Below are positions 7,544-15,617 of a DNA stretch of 64,000 bases, piece by piece. Each line of letters opens with the position of its first letter. The stretch's first letter is position 1. Origin of the DNA: Coprothermobacter sp. (GTDB lineage Bacteria; Caldisericota; Caldisericia; Cryosericales; Cryosericaceae). Location: NCBI GenBank assembly GCA_013824685.1, contig PNOG01000012.1:46326-110325 (forward strand), in the 5' to 3' direction. Under the pieces are notes generated by a model. That model saw only the letters and a list, made by a program, of their open reading frames with translations. It had not been told where the DNA came from and searched no databases. A program made the translations under genes and the position numbers.

Positions 7544-8040
7544 AGGTGCAACAATTCTTCTGCCAAGGTCTGATAAGGCGTTTTCCAGTTGAGACATTTC
7601 CGCGGGCGGTTAGTGAGCAGGTGGATTGCATGATCCAGATGTTCCTGCGTCACCGTCAGGAAACTCATGTAGTTCGGAAAAAACTGACGTAACAGCCCAT
7701 TCGTGGTTTCATTGGCAGGCCCTTGCCACGGACTATGCGGGTGAGCGAAGGATACCGGTACTTTCTCCAGCTGTTATGGCCTTATGGGGCGCAAATTCTT
7801 TGCCGTTGTCTGCCGTCAACGTATGACAGGGCGACCCCCTTAAGTCGTTGCACATTGATTCCTTCAGGGTTTCTGCTCGGTGATCATCAAACTTCTTTCC
7901 AACCAGGAATCCTGTTTTTCTATCGACCAACGTCATAAAGCACCCAGTCCGCCATTTTCCAGCAACTGTATCGCTTTCCTAGTCGCCGATGCAACTTCCG
8001 TCAGGTGTTTCGGTTGGCCGCCAGACATATTCGTTGCTTA
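7537..8040 (-). pseudogene. IS30-family transposase, broken
   Basis: Minus-strand reading from about 8040 gives IGD-stop-ESDTVAGK, where IS30 transposases have GDWE and a following TV-G segment. The stop is a TAG at 7981-7979 in place of TGG. Then come MTLVDRKTGFLVGKK and LTADNGKEFAPHK (second Asp of the DDE triad). After a one-base frameshift near 7770, the reading continues HPHSPWQGPANETTNGLLRQ (the Glu region) and TNRPRKCLNWKTPYQ, ending at TGA 7539-7537. The nonsense codon, the frameshift and the missing N-terminus make it inactive. Confidence 0.85.
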
Positions 8041-8222
8041 CCCGGTCGTCAGTGTCAACATCGATCAGATCATGGCTGGTTCATTATTGAGGTTGAAGTG
8101 TATTGAGAAGTACAATCGACTGCTGGAGATCGAGGACGATCGCGGCGGAACTGCCCGGTTTGCGGGCACGACCGTTTCTGCTGGCAAAGCCAACGTCAGC
8201 AGGTAGTGACGCGGTTTTCGGG

Positions 8223-8232
8223 GGTTTGACAA
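8223..8232 (+). repeat. Right terminal inverted repeat of the IS30-like element
   Basis: GGTTTGACAA, complementary to 7534-7543. Its TTGACA (8226-8231) is also the -35 box of the rpsA promoter. Confidence 0.65.
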
Positions 8233-8254
8233 GCATTCGTTTTAGCTTTATACT
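8226..8254 (+). promoter_or_regulatory. rpsA promoter, hybrid between IS end and chromosome
   Basis: TTGACA (8226-8231), a 17-base spacer and TATACT (8249-8254) form the best consensus promoter in the window. The -35 lies wholly inside the IS inverted repeat and the -10 lies in flanking DNA. Predicted start is near 8261, with a leader of about 36 bases and Shine-Dalgarno AGAGGAG at 8285-8291. Confidence 0.75.
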
Positions 8255-8296
8255 CAAAGACTGATTTACATTCATCCTTAATGCAGAGGAGTCAAC

Positions 8297-9910
8297 ATGG
8301 TGGACATGGATAAACACGTTGGAACAGAAACCACAGGTGAAACGGACGGACTCTTTGACATGAAGAACCTGCTTGAAACAGTCGAACAACCGATAGTTCC
8401 GGCTGTCGATGCGGCAGAGGAAAAGACTCCAGAAAATGTGGCCGCACCAGAGAAGGCCGAAACCGAGACCGAACAGGTCAAGGCTGCAGGTGACGAGACC
8501 AAGGCGTCCGAGCTCGAGGCAGCCCTTGTCGCAGACTTGTCGCCCAAGGCCGGATACGCGCCACGCCTGCTGCGGCGTGGGGACGTCATTGACGTCTCCG
8601 TCGTCAAGCTTGAGCGTGACGGAGTCATGGTCAATGCTGGCGGAAAGGGAGACTACTATATCCCGCTCAACCGCTTGACTATGCGTACCGATGTAGCTGT
8701 CGGCGAAATCGCGCATGTTGGCGAAACGATGAAAGTAGCCGTCGTCAAGGAAGAGGATGAACAAGGTACGGCAGTCCTCTCCAAGCTGAAGGCTGATCAG
8801 GAAGAGGTCTGGACCGATGTCGAGAAGTACTTCGAGGAGCAGACGATCGTCACTGCCAAAGTCACCAAGGCCATCAAGGGCGGTCTGCTTGTTGACATCG
8901 GTGTGCCCTGTTTTCTGCCTCAATCACAGGTCGCCAGCGACTACCGCAACAACTTGCCTTCACTGGTTGGCCAGGACATTCCTGTCAAGGTCACTGAGTT
9001 CGACAAGAAACTTCGCCGGATCATCGCTTCTCATCGTGCAGCGATGCAGGTTATCCGCCAGAAGCAGAAGAAAGAATTCTTCACAAAGATCCAGCCGGGA
9101 GATATCTATGAAGGCACTGTCAACGGTATCGCCGAGTTTGGGGCGTTCGTGGACATCGGGTATGGGGTTGAAGGCCTGGTCCATCTCTCAGAGCTGACTT
9201 ATGGTCGCCGCCGTCCTGTCGAGGAGGTCGTCCAGAAGAAAGACAAGGTCAAGGTCAAGGTTCTCAAGGTCGACCCGGAGACCGGAAAGGTCTCCTTGAG
9301 CATCAAGCAGACGAAGCCACATCCTTGGGAAACCATCGAGGAAGACTATCCAATCGGCATGACCCTCGAGGGGGCAGTGATTCGCATCCTGACCTTTGGA
9401 GCAATCATCGAGCTCTCGGAAGGTGTTACCGGTCTCCTGCACATATCACAGATCTCCAACGACAAGATTCGTAAGGTCGAGGATGTGCTGAATGTGGGAG
9501 ATGTTGTCAAGGTTCGTGTGCTCGAGGTCCTGAAGGAAGAACGCAAGGTCAAGCTGAGCATGAAGGGTGTGGAAGGCAACGAGAGCGTGTTCGGACGTGA
9601 GCCCGGACAGGAGACGCCGCAGGTGGAGCCCGGTTCGGATACGGATGCAACCGATAGCACCTCTGTCGAGTTCGAAGTCGTCGAGCCCAGGGCTGTCGAC
9701 ACTGCAACCCCCGCCGTTGAGAACGTCGAGCCTGAAGTTGTCGAGTCCACAGTCGTGGCGACTGAAGCTCCAACCGTTGAGGATGTCGAGCCCGAAGTCG
9801 TCGAGACTGCAGCCCCCGCCGTTGAGAACGTCGAGAGCGCTGCAGCCGAACCCGTGTCGACCGAAGAGGTTGTCCAGCACGAAGAGACAGAAGGGCCTGC
9901 AGAGGCCTAA
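8297..9910 (+). CDS. rpsA: 30S ribosomal protein S1
   Basis: RNA-binding protein that helps the ribosome capture mRNA; 537 residues. Four S1 (OB-fold) domains lie at about 92-162, 180-248, 266-336 and 352-422. Domains 3 and 4 are closest to consensus (GAFVDIGYGVEGLVHLSEL; GAIIELSEGVTGLLHISQI). An acidic low-complexity N-terminal extension of about 90 residues and a repetitive Val/Glu/Pro/Ala tail of about 110 residues flank the domains. The tail is unusual in S1. ATG at 8297 with AGAGGAG five bases upstream. A strong terminator follows, so it is probably transcribed alone. Confidence 0.92.
   Translation: MVDMDKHVGTETTGETDGLFDMKNLLETVEQPIVPAVDAAEEKTPENVAAPEKAETETEQVKAAGDETKASELEAALVADLSPKAGYAPRLLRRGDVIDVSVVKLERDGVMVNAGGKGDYYIPLNRLTMRTDVAVGEIAHVGETMKVAVVKEEDEQGTAVLSKLKADQEEVWTDVEKYFEEQTIVTAKVTKAIKGGLLVDIGVPCFLPQSQVASDYRNNLPSLVGQDIPVKVTEFDKKLRRIIASHRAAMQVIRQKQKKEFFTKIQPGDIYEGTVNGIAEFGAFVDIGYGVEGLVHLSELTYGRRRPVEEVVQKKDKVKVKVLKVDPETGKVSLSIKQTKPHPWETIEEDYPIGMTLEGAVIRILTFGAIIELSEGVTGLLHISQISNDKIRKVEDVLNVGDVVKVRVLEVLKEERKVKLSMKGVEGNESVFGREPGQETPQVEPGSDTDATDSTSVEFEVVEPRAVDTATPAVENVEPEVVESTVVATEAPTVEDVEPEVVETAAPAVENVESAAAEPVSTEEVVQHEETEGPAEA
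9667..9840 (+). repeat. Imperfect tandem repeat in the rpsA 3' coding region
   Basis: The motif GTTGAGAACGTCGAG and close variants recur at 9716, 9776 and 9821, each followed in the first two copies by a block encoding PEVVE. Spacings are 60 and 45 bases. The protein repeat is roughly P-x-V-E-x-V-E-P-E-V-V-E. Confidence 0.7.
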
Positions 9911-9971
9911 CTGGCGAATCATGCCTGTTGGCGTGCTTCTCCAGAAGAACACTTCCAGATAGGTTCAGATT

Positions 9972-10027
9972 GACGGGGTGGCAGTACCACACAGAGATGC
10001 GTGGGCAACTGTGCCCCGTCCTTTTTT
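9972..10027 (+). terminator. Rho-independent terminator after rpsA
   Basis: GACGGGG (9972-9978) pairs with CCCCGTC (10014-10020), with CAGT/ACTG pairing further in. It is followed by CTTTTTT. The loop is about 22 bases. Confidence 0.7.
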
Positions 10028-10126
10028 CTAGTCCGGGGATCAGAAGTTGCTGATGATTGTTTCTTGGCACTGGTCTGAGGGCTGCGGTGGCGATACAATG
10101 AACGCTGGCAACAGGAGGATGCAGTC

Positions 10127-11026
10127 ATGACAGCATTTCTGTTTCCCGGGCAAGGTTCGCAATACGTAGGAATGGCAGGCCACGTAGTCGACCCGATGTC
10201 GGCTCGCAGGCTGTTTGAACGGGCAAGCGACGTGCTCGGTCTTGACCTATGGGACCTCGTCGAGGCAGGTGACGAGGCGGCGCTGACTCGCACCGAGAAC
10301 ACCCAGCCTGCCCTCTTTGCGACTGAGATGGCATGGGTCGAGGCACTCGCGAGCAGGGGTATGCTCTGCGATGTTGCTGCCGGTCACAGCCTGGGAGAGT
10401 TCAGTGCACTGTGTTGTGCGGGCGTTTTCACGTTTGAGGACGGCATTCGACTCGTGCGACGTCGTGGAGAGATCATGGCAAGAGCTGCATCTTGTTCACC
10501 GGGTACGATGGCCGCCATCGTAGGATTGGACGACAACGATTTGCAGAGCGTTCTTGCCGAAGGGCGTCGGTCCGGAATCGTGGAAGCCGCCAACTACAAT
10601 GCTTCCGACCAGACGGTCGTGTCTGGCGAGATGGCTGCTGTGGACCGCGTCATAGGGGCCGTGAAGGCGATCGGTAGAGGACGCGCGATCAAACTACGTG
10701 TGAGTGCCCCCTTTCATTCGTCCATCATGGCTGACGGTGCGACCGAGTTTGGGGCGGTCCTGCATGATGTCGCGTTTTTCCGGCCTCATTTTCCCGTTGT
10801 GAACAATGTGGCAGGACTATCGGAAGATGACCCCGAGGCAATCAGGGAGTGCCTTGTTGCGCAGTTCAGGAGCCCGGTGCAGTGGGTGCGCACGATGGAG
10901 ACACTCCAGAGAATGGGGGCGAGCGAGTACCTGGAAGTCGGGCCGAAGGGTGTGCTCACGGCGCTTGGTCGGAAGGCGGTTCCTGGAGGAAACGTCAGGG
11001 CCGTGGAGGAGGAGAAATGGCAATGA
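10127..11026 (+). CDS. fabD: Malonyl-CoA:ACP transacylase
   Basis: Transfers malonyl from CoA to acyl carrier protein; 299 residues. The N-terminal FPGQGSQYVGM, the nucleophile elbow with S88 (AGHSLGEFSA), the QPALFATE segment and the SAPFHSSIM motif with its catalytic His are all present. AGGAGG precedes the ATG. It is first in a compact fabD-fabG-acpP-fabF operon of high G+C, unlike the stub at 7477. A TACAAT at 10094-10099 might be a -10 box but lacks a good -35. Confidence 0.96.
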   Translation: MTAFLFPGQGSQYVGMAGHVVDPMSARRLFERASDVLGLDLWDLVEAGDEAALTRTENTQPALFATEMAWVEALASRGMLCDVAAGHSLGEFSALCCAGVFTFEDGIRLVRRRGEIMARAASCSPGTMAAIVGLDDNDLQSVLAEGRRSGIVEAANYNASDQTVVSGEMAAVDRVIGAVKAIGRGRAIKLRVSAPFHSSIMADGATEFGAVLHDVAFFRPHFPVVNNVAGLSEDDPEAIRECLVAQFRSPVQWVRTMETLQRMGASEYLEVGPKGVLTALGRKAVPGGNVRAVEEEKWQ

Positions 11027-11766
11027 CGCTGGAAGGAAGGACGGCCCTGGTCACGGGTGGGTCGCGAGGCATCGGCAGAGGCATTGCTCTTGAGCTGGCT
11101 ATGCAGGGAGCCAATATTGTCATCGATTTTCGCCAGAACCGCGTGGCGGCAGAAGAAGTCGTCGCAGCCGTCACCGCGATGGGTCGGGTCTGCGAAGCAG
11201 TCCAGGCAGACGTCGGGGACGTCGCTCAGGCCGACAGCCTGGTTGCGCGGAGTATCATTTTGACGGGTTCGCTGGACATTCTGGTCAGCAACGCCGGTAT
11301 CACCCGGGACGCCTTGCTGGTCCGGATGACGGACGAGAAGTGGAACGACGTGCTGCGAACGAATCTCACTGGCGCATTCAACGTAACGCGGGCAGCTGCC
11401 CGCCATATGATGCGTCAGAAATCCGGGCGCATCGTGCTGATCTCGTCGGTAGTCGGGCTGGGAGGGAACACTGGGCAAGCCAACTACGCGGCGAGCAAGG
11501 CAGGCGTTATCGCTCTTGCGAAGACGGCGGCGAAGGAGCTGGGGTCACGCGGGGTCACCGTCAATGTTGTTGCGCCTGGATTTGTGGAGACAGACATGAC
11601 GAGCTCGCTTGACATAGGGGTCGTATCCTCGTATCTTGCTAGTATTCCGCTTAGGCGGGCCGGAACGCCGAGCGACGTTGCCAAAGCTGTGGCGTTCCTT
11701 GCAAGTGAAGACGCTTCGTACATTACCGGCCAAGTGCTCGCGGTCGACGGAGGATTGTCTCTCTGA
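11017..11766 (+). CDS. fabG: 3-oxoacyl-ACP reductase
   Basis: NADPH-dependent SDR that reduces 3-oxoacyl-ACP; 249 residues. Shows the nucleotide motif TGGSRGIG (13-20), the NNAG-type segment (SNAGITRD), the catalytic Ser in ISSVVG and Y157-x3-K161 (NYAASK), then NVVAPGFVETDMT. The ATG at 11017 has a GGAGGAGGAG run just upstream and overlaps the fabD stop by ten bases, indicating translational coupling. A longer frame from 10849 overlaps fabD throughout and is not credible. Confidence 0.95.
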   Translation: MAMTLEGRTALVTGGSRGIGRGIALELAMQGANIVIDFRQNRVAAEEVVAAVTAMGRVCEAVQADVGDVAQADSLVARSIILTGSLDILVSNAGITRDALLVRMTDEKWNDVLRTNLTGAFNVTRAAARHMMRQKSGRIVLISSVVGLGGNTGQANYAASKAGVIALAKTAAKELGSRGVTVNVVAPGFVETDMTSSLDIGVVSSYLASIPLRRAGTPSDVAKAVAFLASEDASYITGQVLAVDGGLSL

Positions 11767-11800
11767 AGCGCTTGGATATTCTTCTATCAGGAGGAGTCTG

Positions 11801-12043
11801 ATGACCAAGGAAGAAATCCGCTCGAAGGTAGTAGAGATTGCCAAGGAAAAGCTGGGTGTCGAAGAGTCTCGCATTACGGATGAGGCTCAGTATGTGAAGG
11901 ATCTTGGTGCCGATTCTCTGGCATTGGTCGACATTACAATGGCGCTGGAAGACGCTTTTGGAACATCTATTCCAGACGAGGACATCGAGAGGATTGCGTC
12001 CGTAGGGCAGACAGTCGACTACGTGATGTCCCACATTGCCTGA
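11801..12043 (+). CDS. acpP: Acyl carrier protein
   Basis: Acidic 80-residue carrier that holds growing acyl chains on a phosphopantetheine arm. The attachment site is S39 in LGADSLALVD, followed by the recognition helix (ITMALEDAFG) and the IPDEDIERI segment. AGGAGGAG lies five to seven bases before the ATG. It sits between fabG and fabF as in many bacteria. Confidence 0.97.
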   Translation: MTKEEIRSKVVEIAKEKLGVEESRITDEAQYVKDLGADSLALVDITMALEDAFGTSIPDEDIERIASVGQTVDYVMSHIA

Positions 12044-12065
12044 CGCTGCAGGAGACAGGATTTCC

Positions 12066-13310
12066 ATGGAGCGGACCCGTGTCGTCATAACGGGGCTTGG
12101 TATTGTGTCGCCGATTGGAAACAACATCCCTGCGTTTGAGGCGGGACTCGCGGCCGGCGTCTCAGGTGTGGGGCCGATCACCCGGTTCGATGCAAGCGCC
12201 ATCAGTTGTCGTATCGCAGGCGAAGTAAAGGGCTTCAATCCGGAGGACTACTTCGAAAAGCGTGACGTTGCACGTACCGACCGCGTACAGCAGCTGGCGC
12301 TTGCAGCTGCGCAGGAAGCCATACTGGACTCACGGCTGGATCTGCAGACTGAGGACAGGGAACGAATCGCCGTCTACGTCACGAGCGGCATAGGTGGTGA
12401 GGAGTCCTGGGAAGGAGAAGTGCTGCAGGTCGCCGTCAAGGGACCTTCGCGTATTTCCCCGTTTCTCGTTCCGAAGATGCTGGTGGACTCGATTCCGAGC
12501 ACCATAGCTCAGCGGTTCAAGCTCTATGGAGGGACCAGCTCAGTCGTCAGTGCATGCGCGAGTGGTACCCAGATGCTTGGGGAGGCTCTAGAGGCTATTC
12601 GGCGAGGCGACGCAGACGTCATCGTGACGGGGGCGTCCGATGCGGCGGTGACAATGACCAGCGTCGGAGCTTTTGCCAACATGCGCGCACTTTCTACGCG
12701 GAATGATGATCCTGGACATGCTTCCCGGCCCTTCGACAAGGAACGCGATGGATTCGTCATGGGCGAAGGCGCAGGAATACTGATTCTGGAACAGCTCGGC
12801 CATGCGCTTGCCAGGGGGGCACACATTTATGGCGAGATCCTGTCTCAGGCAGTAACATCAGATGCGTACCATATGACGTCGCCCGATCCTGAGGCGAGAC
12901 AGATCGTGCGGGCCATGCGTACCGCCATCGAGCGTGCAGGACTCACTCCACTCGATATCGACTACGTCAATGCACACGGGACGTCGACCCCGGCAAACGA
13001 TCGGACGGAGTCATTTGCGTTGCAGACGCTTTTTGGAAGCCGAGCTCGACTTGTTCCTGTGAGCTCCACAAAGTCTATGACCGGTCACCTGCTGGGTGCT
13101 GCCGGCGCCGTAGAGACCGTAGCTTGCATGTTGACCATCAAGAACAGACTGATCTATCCCACCATCAACTATGCGACGTTCGACCCCGAGTGCCCGTTGG
13201 ACTATGTCCCGAACGTTGCACGTTCATCCGATGTCCAGTATATCCTCAAGAGTTCGTTCGGGTTCGGCGGTCACAACGTCTGTATTGTTCTGGGGCGCTA
13301 CGCAGGGTAG
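12066..13310 (+). CDS. fabF: 3-oxoacyl-ACP synthase II
   Basis: Elongating condensing enzyme; 414 residues. The thiolase-fold triad is C164 (SACASGTQM), H304 (NAHGTSTPAND) and H341 (SMTGHLLGAAGAVE). The GFVMGEGAG motif and the terminal SFGFGGHN are present. The ATG at 12066 has AGGAGA about ten bases upstream. It is last in the operon; a long perfect hairpin follows. Confidence 0.96.
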   Translation: MERTRVVITGLGIVSPIGNNIPAFEAGLAAGVSGVGPITRFDASAISCRIAGEVKGFNPEDYFEKRDVARTDRVQQLALAAAQEAILDSRLDLQTEDRERIAVYVTSGIGGEESWEGEVLQVAVKGPSRISPFLVPKMLVDSIPSTIAQRFKLYGGTSSVVSACASGTQMLGEALEAIRRGDADVIVTGASDAAVTMTSVGAFANMRALSTRNDDPGHASRPFDKERDGFVMGEGAGILILEQLGHALARGAHIYGEILSQAVTSDAYHMTSPDPEARQIVRAMRTAIERAGLTPLDIDYVNAHGTSTPANDRTESFALQTLFGSRARLVPVSSTKSMTGHLLGAAGAVETVACMLTIKNRLIYPTINYATFDPECPLDYVPNVARSSDVQYILKSSFGFGGHNVCIVLGRYAG

Positions 13311-13332
13311 CAGATATTGCTGTCTGGCGATC

Positions 13333-13369
13333 AAGAGGCCCCGTCAACATCCCGTTGACGGGGCCTCTT
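13333..13369. terminator. Bidirectional hairpin between fabF and ferredoxin
   Basis: A perfect 16-base inverted repeat (13333-13348 with 13354-13369) with a five-base loop lies between two convergent genes. No T-run follows on the plus strand; the stem alone is very stable. Confidence 0.7.
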
Positions 13370-13390
13370 GGCAACTTATGGGGTAGCAGA

Positions 13391-13582
13391 CTACTCTTCG
13401 ACGACGATGACGCCGACGGGGCATGATTCGGCGGCTTCCTTGCAGCAACCGGCAGCGCCACAATCGGCACCCGGGATGACCTCAGCCTTACCGGTCTCAT
13501 CATTAAGCCTAAAAATGGCATCGCACAGGGCAACGCAAGCGCCACACCCGATGCAAGCCTCTTGATCGATCGAAACCTTCAT
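13391..13582 (-). CDS. Small [4Fe-4S] ferredoxin
   Basis: Electron carrier of 63 residues, probably serving ferredoxin-linked oxidoreductases such as the one at 19567-22151. The cluster ligands are in CIGCGACVALC and the later CP of ESCPVG. An extra CGAAGCC segment sits between them, as in some monocluster ferredoxins of anaerobes and thermophiles. AGGAGG lies four bases before the ATG on the minus strand. Confidence 0.9.
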   Translation of the reverse strand: MKVSIDQEACIGCGACVALCDAIFRLNDETGKAEVIPGADCGAAGCCKEAAESCPVGVIVVEE

Positions 13583-13614
13583 GGTTCCTCCTTTGGCATA
13601 GATGCTGTGTTTCT

Positions 13615-13642
13615 ATTCTACTGGCTAACAGCAGGGTGTCAA
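13615..13642 (-). promoter_or_regulatory. Ferredoxin promoter
   Basis: Minus strand: TTGACA (13642-13637) and TAGAAT (13620-13615) with a 16-base spacer, about 35 bases upstream of the ferredoxin start and just beyond the proS stop. Confidence 0.65.
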
Positions 13643-13652
13643 TTTGCCTTGG

Positions 13653-15368
13653 CTAGTCTGTGGTTCGCACCAGATCGACAATGAATGCGATTGCTTCTGA
13701 AGAGGGAGTGGCTTTCTTGTCCGTCTTGTTGTTGCGGAGAGTGACCTCGAAATTGCCAGTCTTGAGGAAAGAATTGCCGACGACGACCTGGATCGGGAAA
13801 CCCATGAGGTCAGCATCGTTGAACTTGACGCCTGCCGACTCGCCTCGGTCGTCAAGAATGACGTCAATCCCAGCTTTCTCGAGTCCTTCGTAGAGCTCAA
13901 GCGCAGCCTGCCAGACCGCATCGTCGCCCTTGTTGAGAGGAACGACAACGACCTGGAAGGGGGCGACGGACATCGGCCAGACGATACCCTTGTCGTCGTG
14001 ATGCTGCTCGATGATGGCGGCCAGCGTGCGCCCGATGCCAATGCCGTAGCACCCCATGAAATACGGCTTCTCGCTGCCATCTTCATCGACATAGTTGGCA
14101 TGAAGAGGAACAGAGTACTTCGTACCGAGCTTGAACGTATGACCGACCTCGATACCTGTGGCCGTATGCAGTGGATGGCCACACACGGGGCAAAGGTCCC
14201 CTGCCCGGACGGTCCTTATGTCTGCCACGATGGTCGAGTCAAAGTCCCGCCCAAAGAAGGCATTCCTGATGTGGAACCCATCTTTGCCGGCTCCGACGGT
14301 GTAGGCGGTGTCCCGAAGAACCATCTCGTCGACAACGACGGGCACTGCTGACTGCATGGGCCCGACTGAACCTGGGTGAACGCCAAGGATGTTCAGTACT
14401 TCCTCGTCGGTCGCCAGTCGACCCTCGCGGGCGTGCACGGCTTTCATGAGCTTGACTTCGTTGATATCGTCGTCTCCCCGCACCACGAGGAGCCAAGGTT
14501 TGTCGTCAGCGATATAGAGGATGGATTTGAGGACAGTGCCTGGATCGACGGCAAAGAAGTGCGCAACCTCGTCGATGGAGTGGATGCCAGGCGTGGCTAT
14601 GCTTTCCGGCGCGGGCGGAGTATCCGTAACATTCTCAGGACTCGTTGCAGGGCGCGCCTTCGAGAGTTCGAGGTTGGCAGCATAGCCGCAGTTGTCGCAT
14701 GCGGCGTAGGCACACTCTCCGTTGTCTGCCTGGACCGTGAACTCGTGCGACGACGAACCGCCGATGGCACCAGAATCTGCCTGGATAGGGCGGAACGTAA
14801 GTCCCACACGGCGGAAAATGTTGTTGTATGCCTCAAACATGAGGGTGTAGTTTGGCTCGATGGAGGCCTCGTCGCGATCGAAGCTGTAGGCGTCCATCAT
14901 TGTGAATTCACGGCTTCGAATAAGGCCGTACCTGGGGCGAATCTCATCCCGATACTTGTTGGTGATGTGGTACAGATTGAACGGCAGTTCCTTGTAGGAA
15001 TGACGCTCACTGCCGACGACAGATGTGACCAGTTCCTCATGCGTTGGCCCCAGGCAGAACGATCGGCCCTTCCTGTCAGTCAACTTGAACATTTCATCGC
15101 CGTACAGATCCCAACGGCCGGTCGCCTGCCAGGGTTCAGCGGGCATCAACAGAGGCATCAGGATTTCCTGGGCGCCATGGCTATCCATCTCCTGGCGCAC
15201 AATTTCCTCTATGCGCTGCTTGACGCGCAGGCCGAGATTGAGATAGGTGTAGATGCCAGAAGCCGATTTGCGAAGCAGGCCGGCGCGAAGCATGAGTTGG
15301 CCGCTTATGGTCTCGGCGTCCTGGGGAACTTCACGCAGACGCGGTGCAAAGACTTTGCTCAGATACAA
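13653..15368 (-). CDS. proS: Proline--tRNA ligase (bacterial type)
   Basis: Class II synthetase charging tRNA-Pro; 571 residues, the usual length for the bacterial form with an editing insertion. Motif 1 (QEILMPLLMPAEPW), motif 2 (RDEIRPRYGLIRSREFTMMDAYSF) and motif 3 (GIGIGRTLAAIIEQ) are clear. The insertion lies between motifs 2 and 3 and is followed by the anticodon-binding domain. The TTG at 15368 is chosen because AGGAGG lies five bases upstream and the product then starts YLSKVFAPRLRE, the normal N-terminus. Two tRNA-Pro genes lie at 39413-39575. Confidence 0.95.
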   Translation of the reverse strand: MYLSKVFAPRLREVPQDAETISGQLMLRAGLLRKSASGIYTYLNLGLRVKQRIEEIVRQEMDSHGAQEILMPLLMPAEPWQATGRWDLYGDEMFKLTDRKGRSFCLGPTHEELVTSVVGSERHSYKELPFNLYHITNKYRDEIRPRYGLIRSREFTMMDAYSFDRDEASIEPNYTLMFEAYNNIFRRVGLTFRPIQADSGAIGGSSSHEFTVQADNGECAYAACDNCGYAANLELSKARPATSPENVTDTPPAPESIATPGIHSIDEVAHFFAVDPGTVLKSILYIADDKPWLLVVRGDDDINEVKLMKAVHAREGRLATDEEVLNILGVHPGSVGPMQSAVPVVVDEMVLRDTAYTVGAGKDGFHIRNAFFGRDFDSTIVADIRTVRAGDLCPVCGHPLHTATGIEVGHTFKLGTKYSVPLHANYVDEDGSEKPYFMGCYGIGIGRTLAAIIEQHHDDKGIVWPMSVAPFQVVVVPLNKGDDAVWQAALELYEGLEKAGIDVILDDRGESAGVKFNDADLMGFPIQVVVGNSFLKTGNFEVTLRNNKTDKKATPSSEAIAFIVDLVRTTD

Positions 15369-15401
15369 GGTTTCCTCCTGATGGCACAGACGAGCATGTA
15401 T

Positions 15402-15428
15402 ATTATAGATGCAGGGTTGGTTTTGCAA
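15402..15428 (-). promoter_or_regulatory. proS promoter sharing its -35 with the divergent gene
   Basis: Minus strand: TTGCAA (15428-15423) followed by TATAAT (15407-15402) with a 15-base spacer, or TAATAT with 17. TTGCAA is its own reverse complement and is also the -35 of the plus-strand kinase promoter. Confidence 0.5.
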
Positions 15429-15450
15429 GGGAGTCGATTGCTGCTACTAT
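15423..15450 (+). promoter_or_regulatory. Promoter of the deoxynucleoside kinase gene
   Basis: TTGCAA (15423-15428) and TACTAT (15445-15450) with a 16-base spacer. A start near 15457 would leave a leader of about 160 bases before the ATG at 15618, in which I see no structure or gene I can name. Confidence 0.5.
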
Positions 15451-15617
15451 GAACAGATACAGGGATCGGAAGGGGCAGACCCTGGACGTTGACGGAAGCA
15501 GGGGGAGACGCACAGCGCCAAGGAAGACCAGTGTTCGTCAAGGCCACCGGGAACGGCGAGCGTGAACTCTGATTGTGTCCGGGCCTGCTCTCAGACATAG
15601 TTCGCAGGAGGGAAACC

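Larger units (their letters stand above)
7534..8232 (-). mobile_element. Decayed IS30-family insertion sequence
   Basis: About 700 bases bounded by TTGTCAAACC (7534-7543) and its complement GGTTTGACAA (8223-8232). The minus strand encodes fragments of an IS30-type DDE transposase. IS30 elements are normally just over 1 kb, so this copy is internally deleted: 8041-8222 has no recognisable N-terminal helix-turn-helix domain. It ended a fabD gene on its left and lies directly upstream of rpsA on its right. Target duplications were not clear. Confidence 0.8.

Noticed and set aside
8084..8923. 279-codon open frame on the minus strand
   Set aside because: Spans the IS end, the rpsA promoter and the 5' part of rpsA; nothing recognisable.
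10064..10099. TTGGCA and TACAAT as the fabD promoter
   Set aside because: The spacing is 24 bases, too long for a sigma-70-type promoter.
14376..15452. 358-codon open frame on the plus strand
   Set aside because: Antisense to proS, whose three class II motifs are intact.
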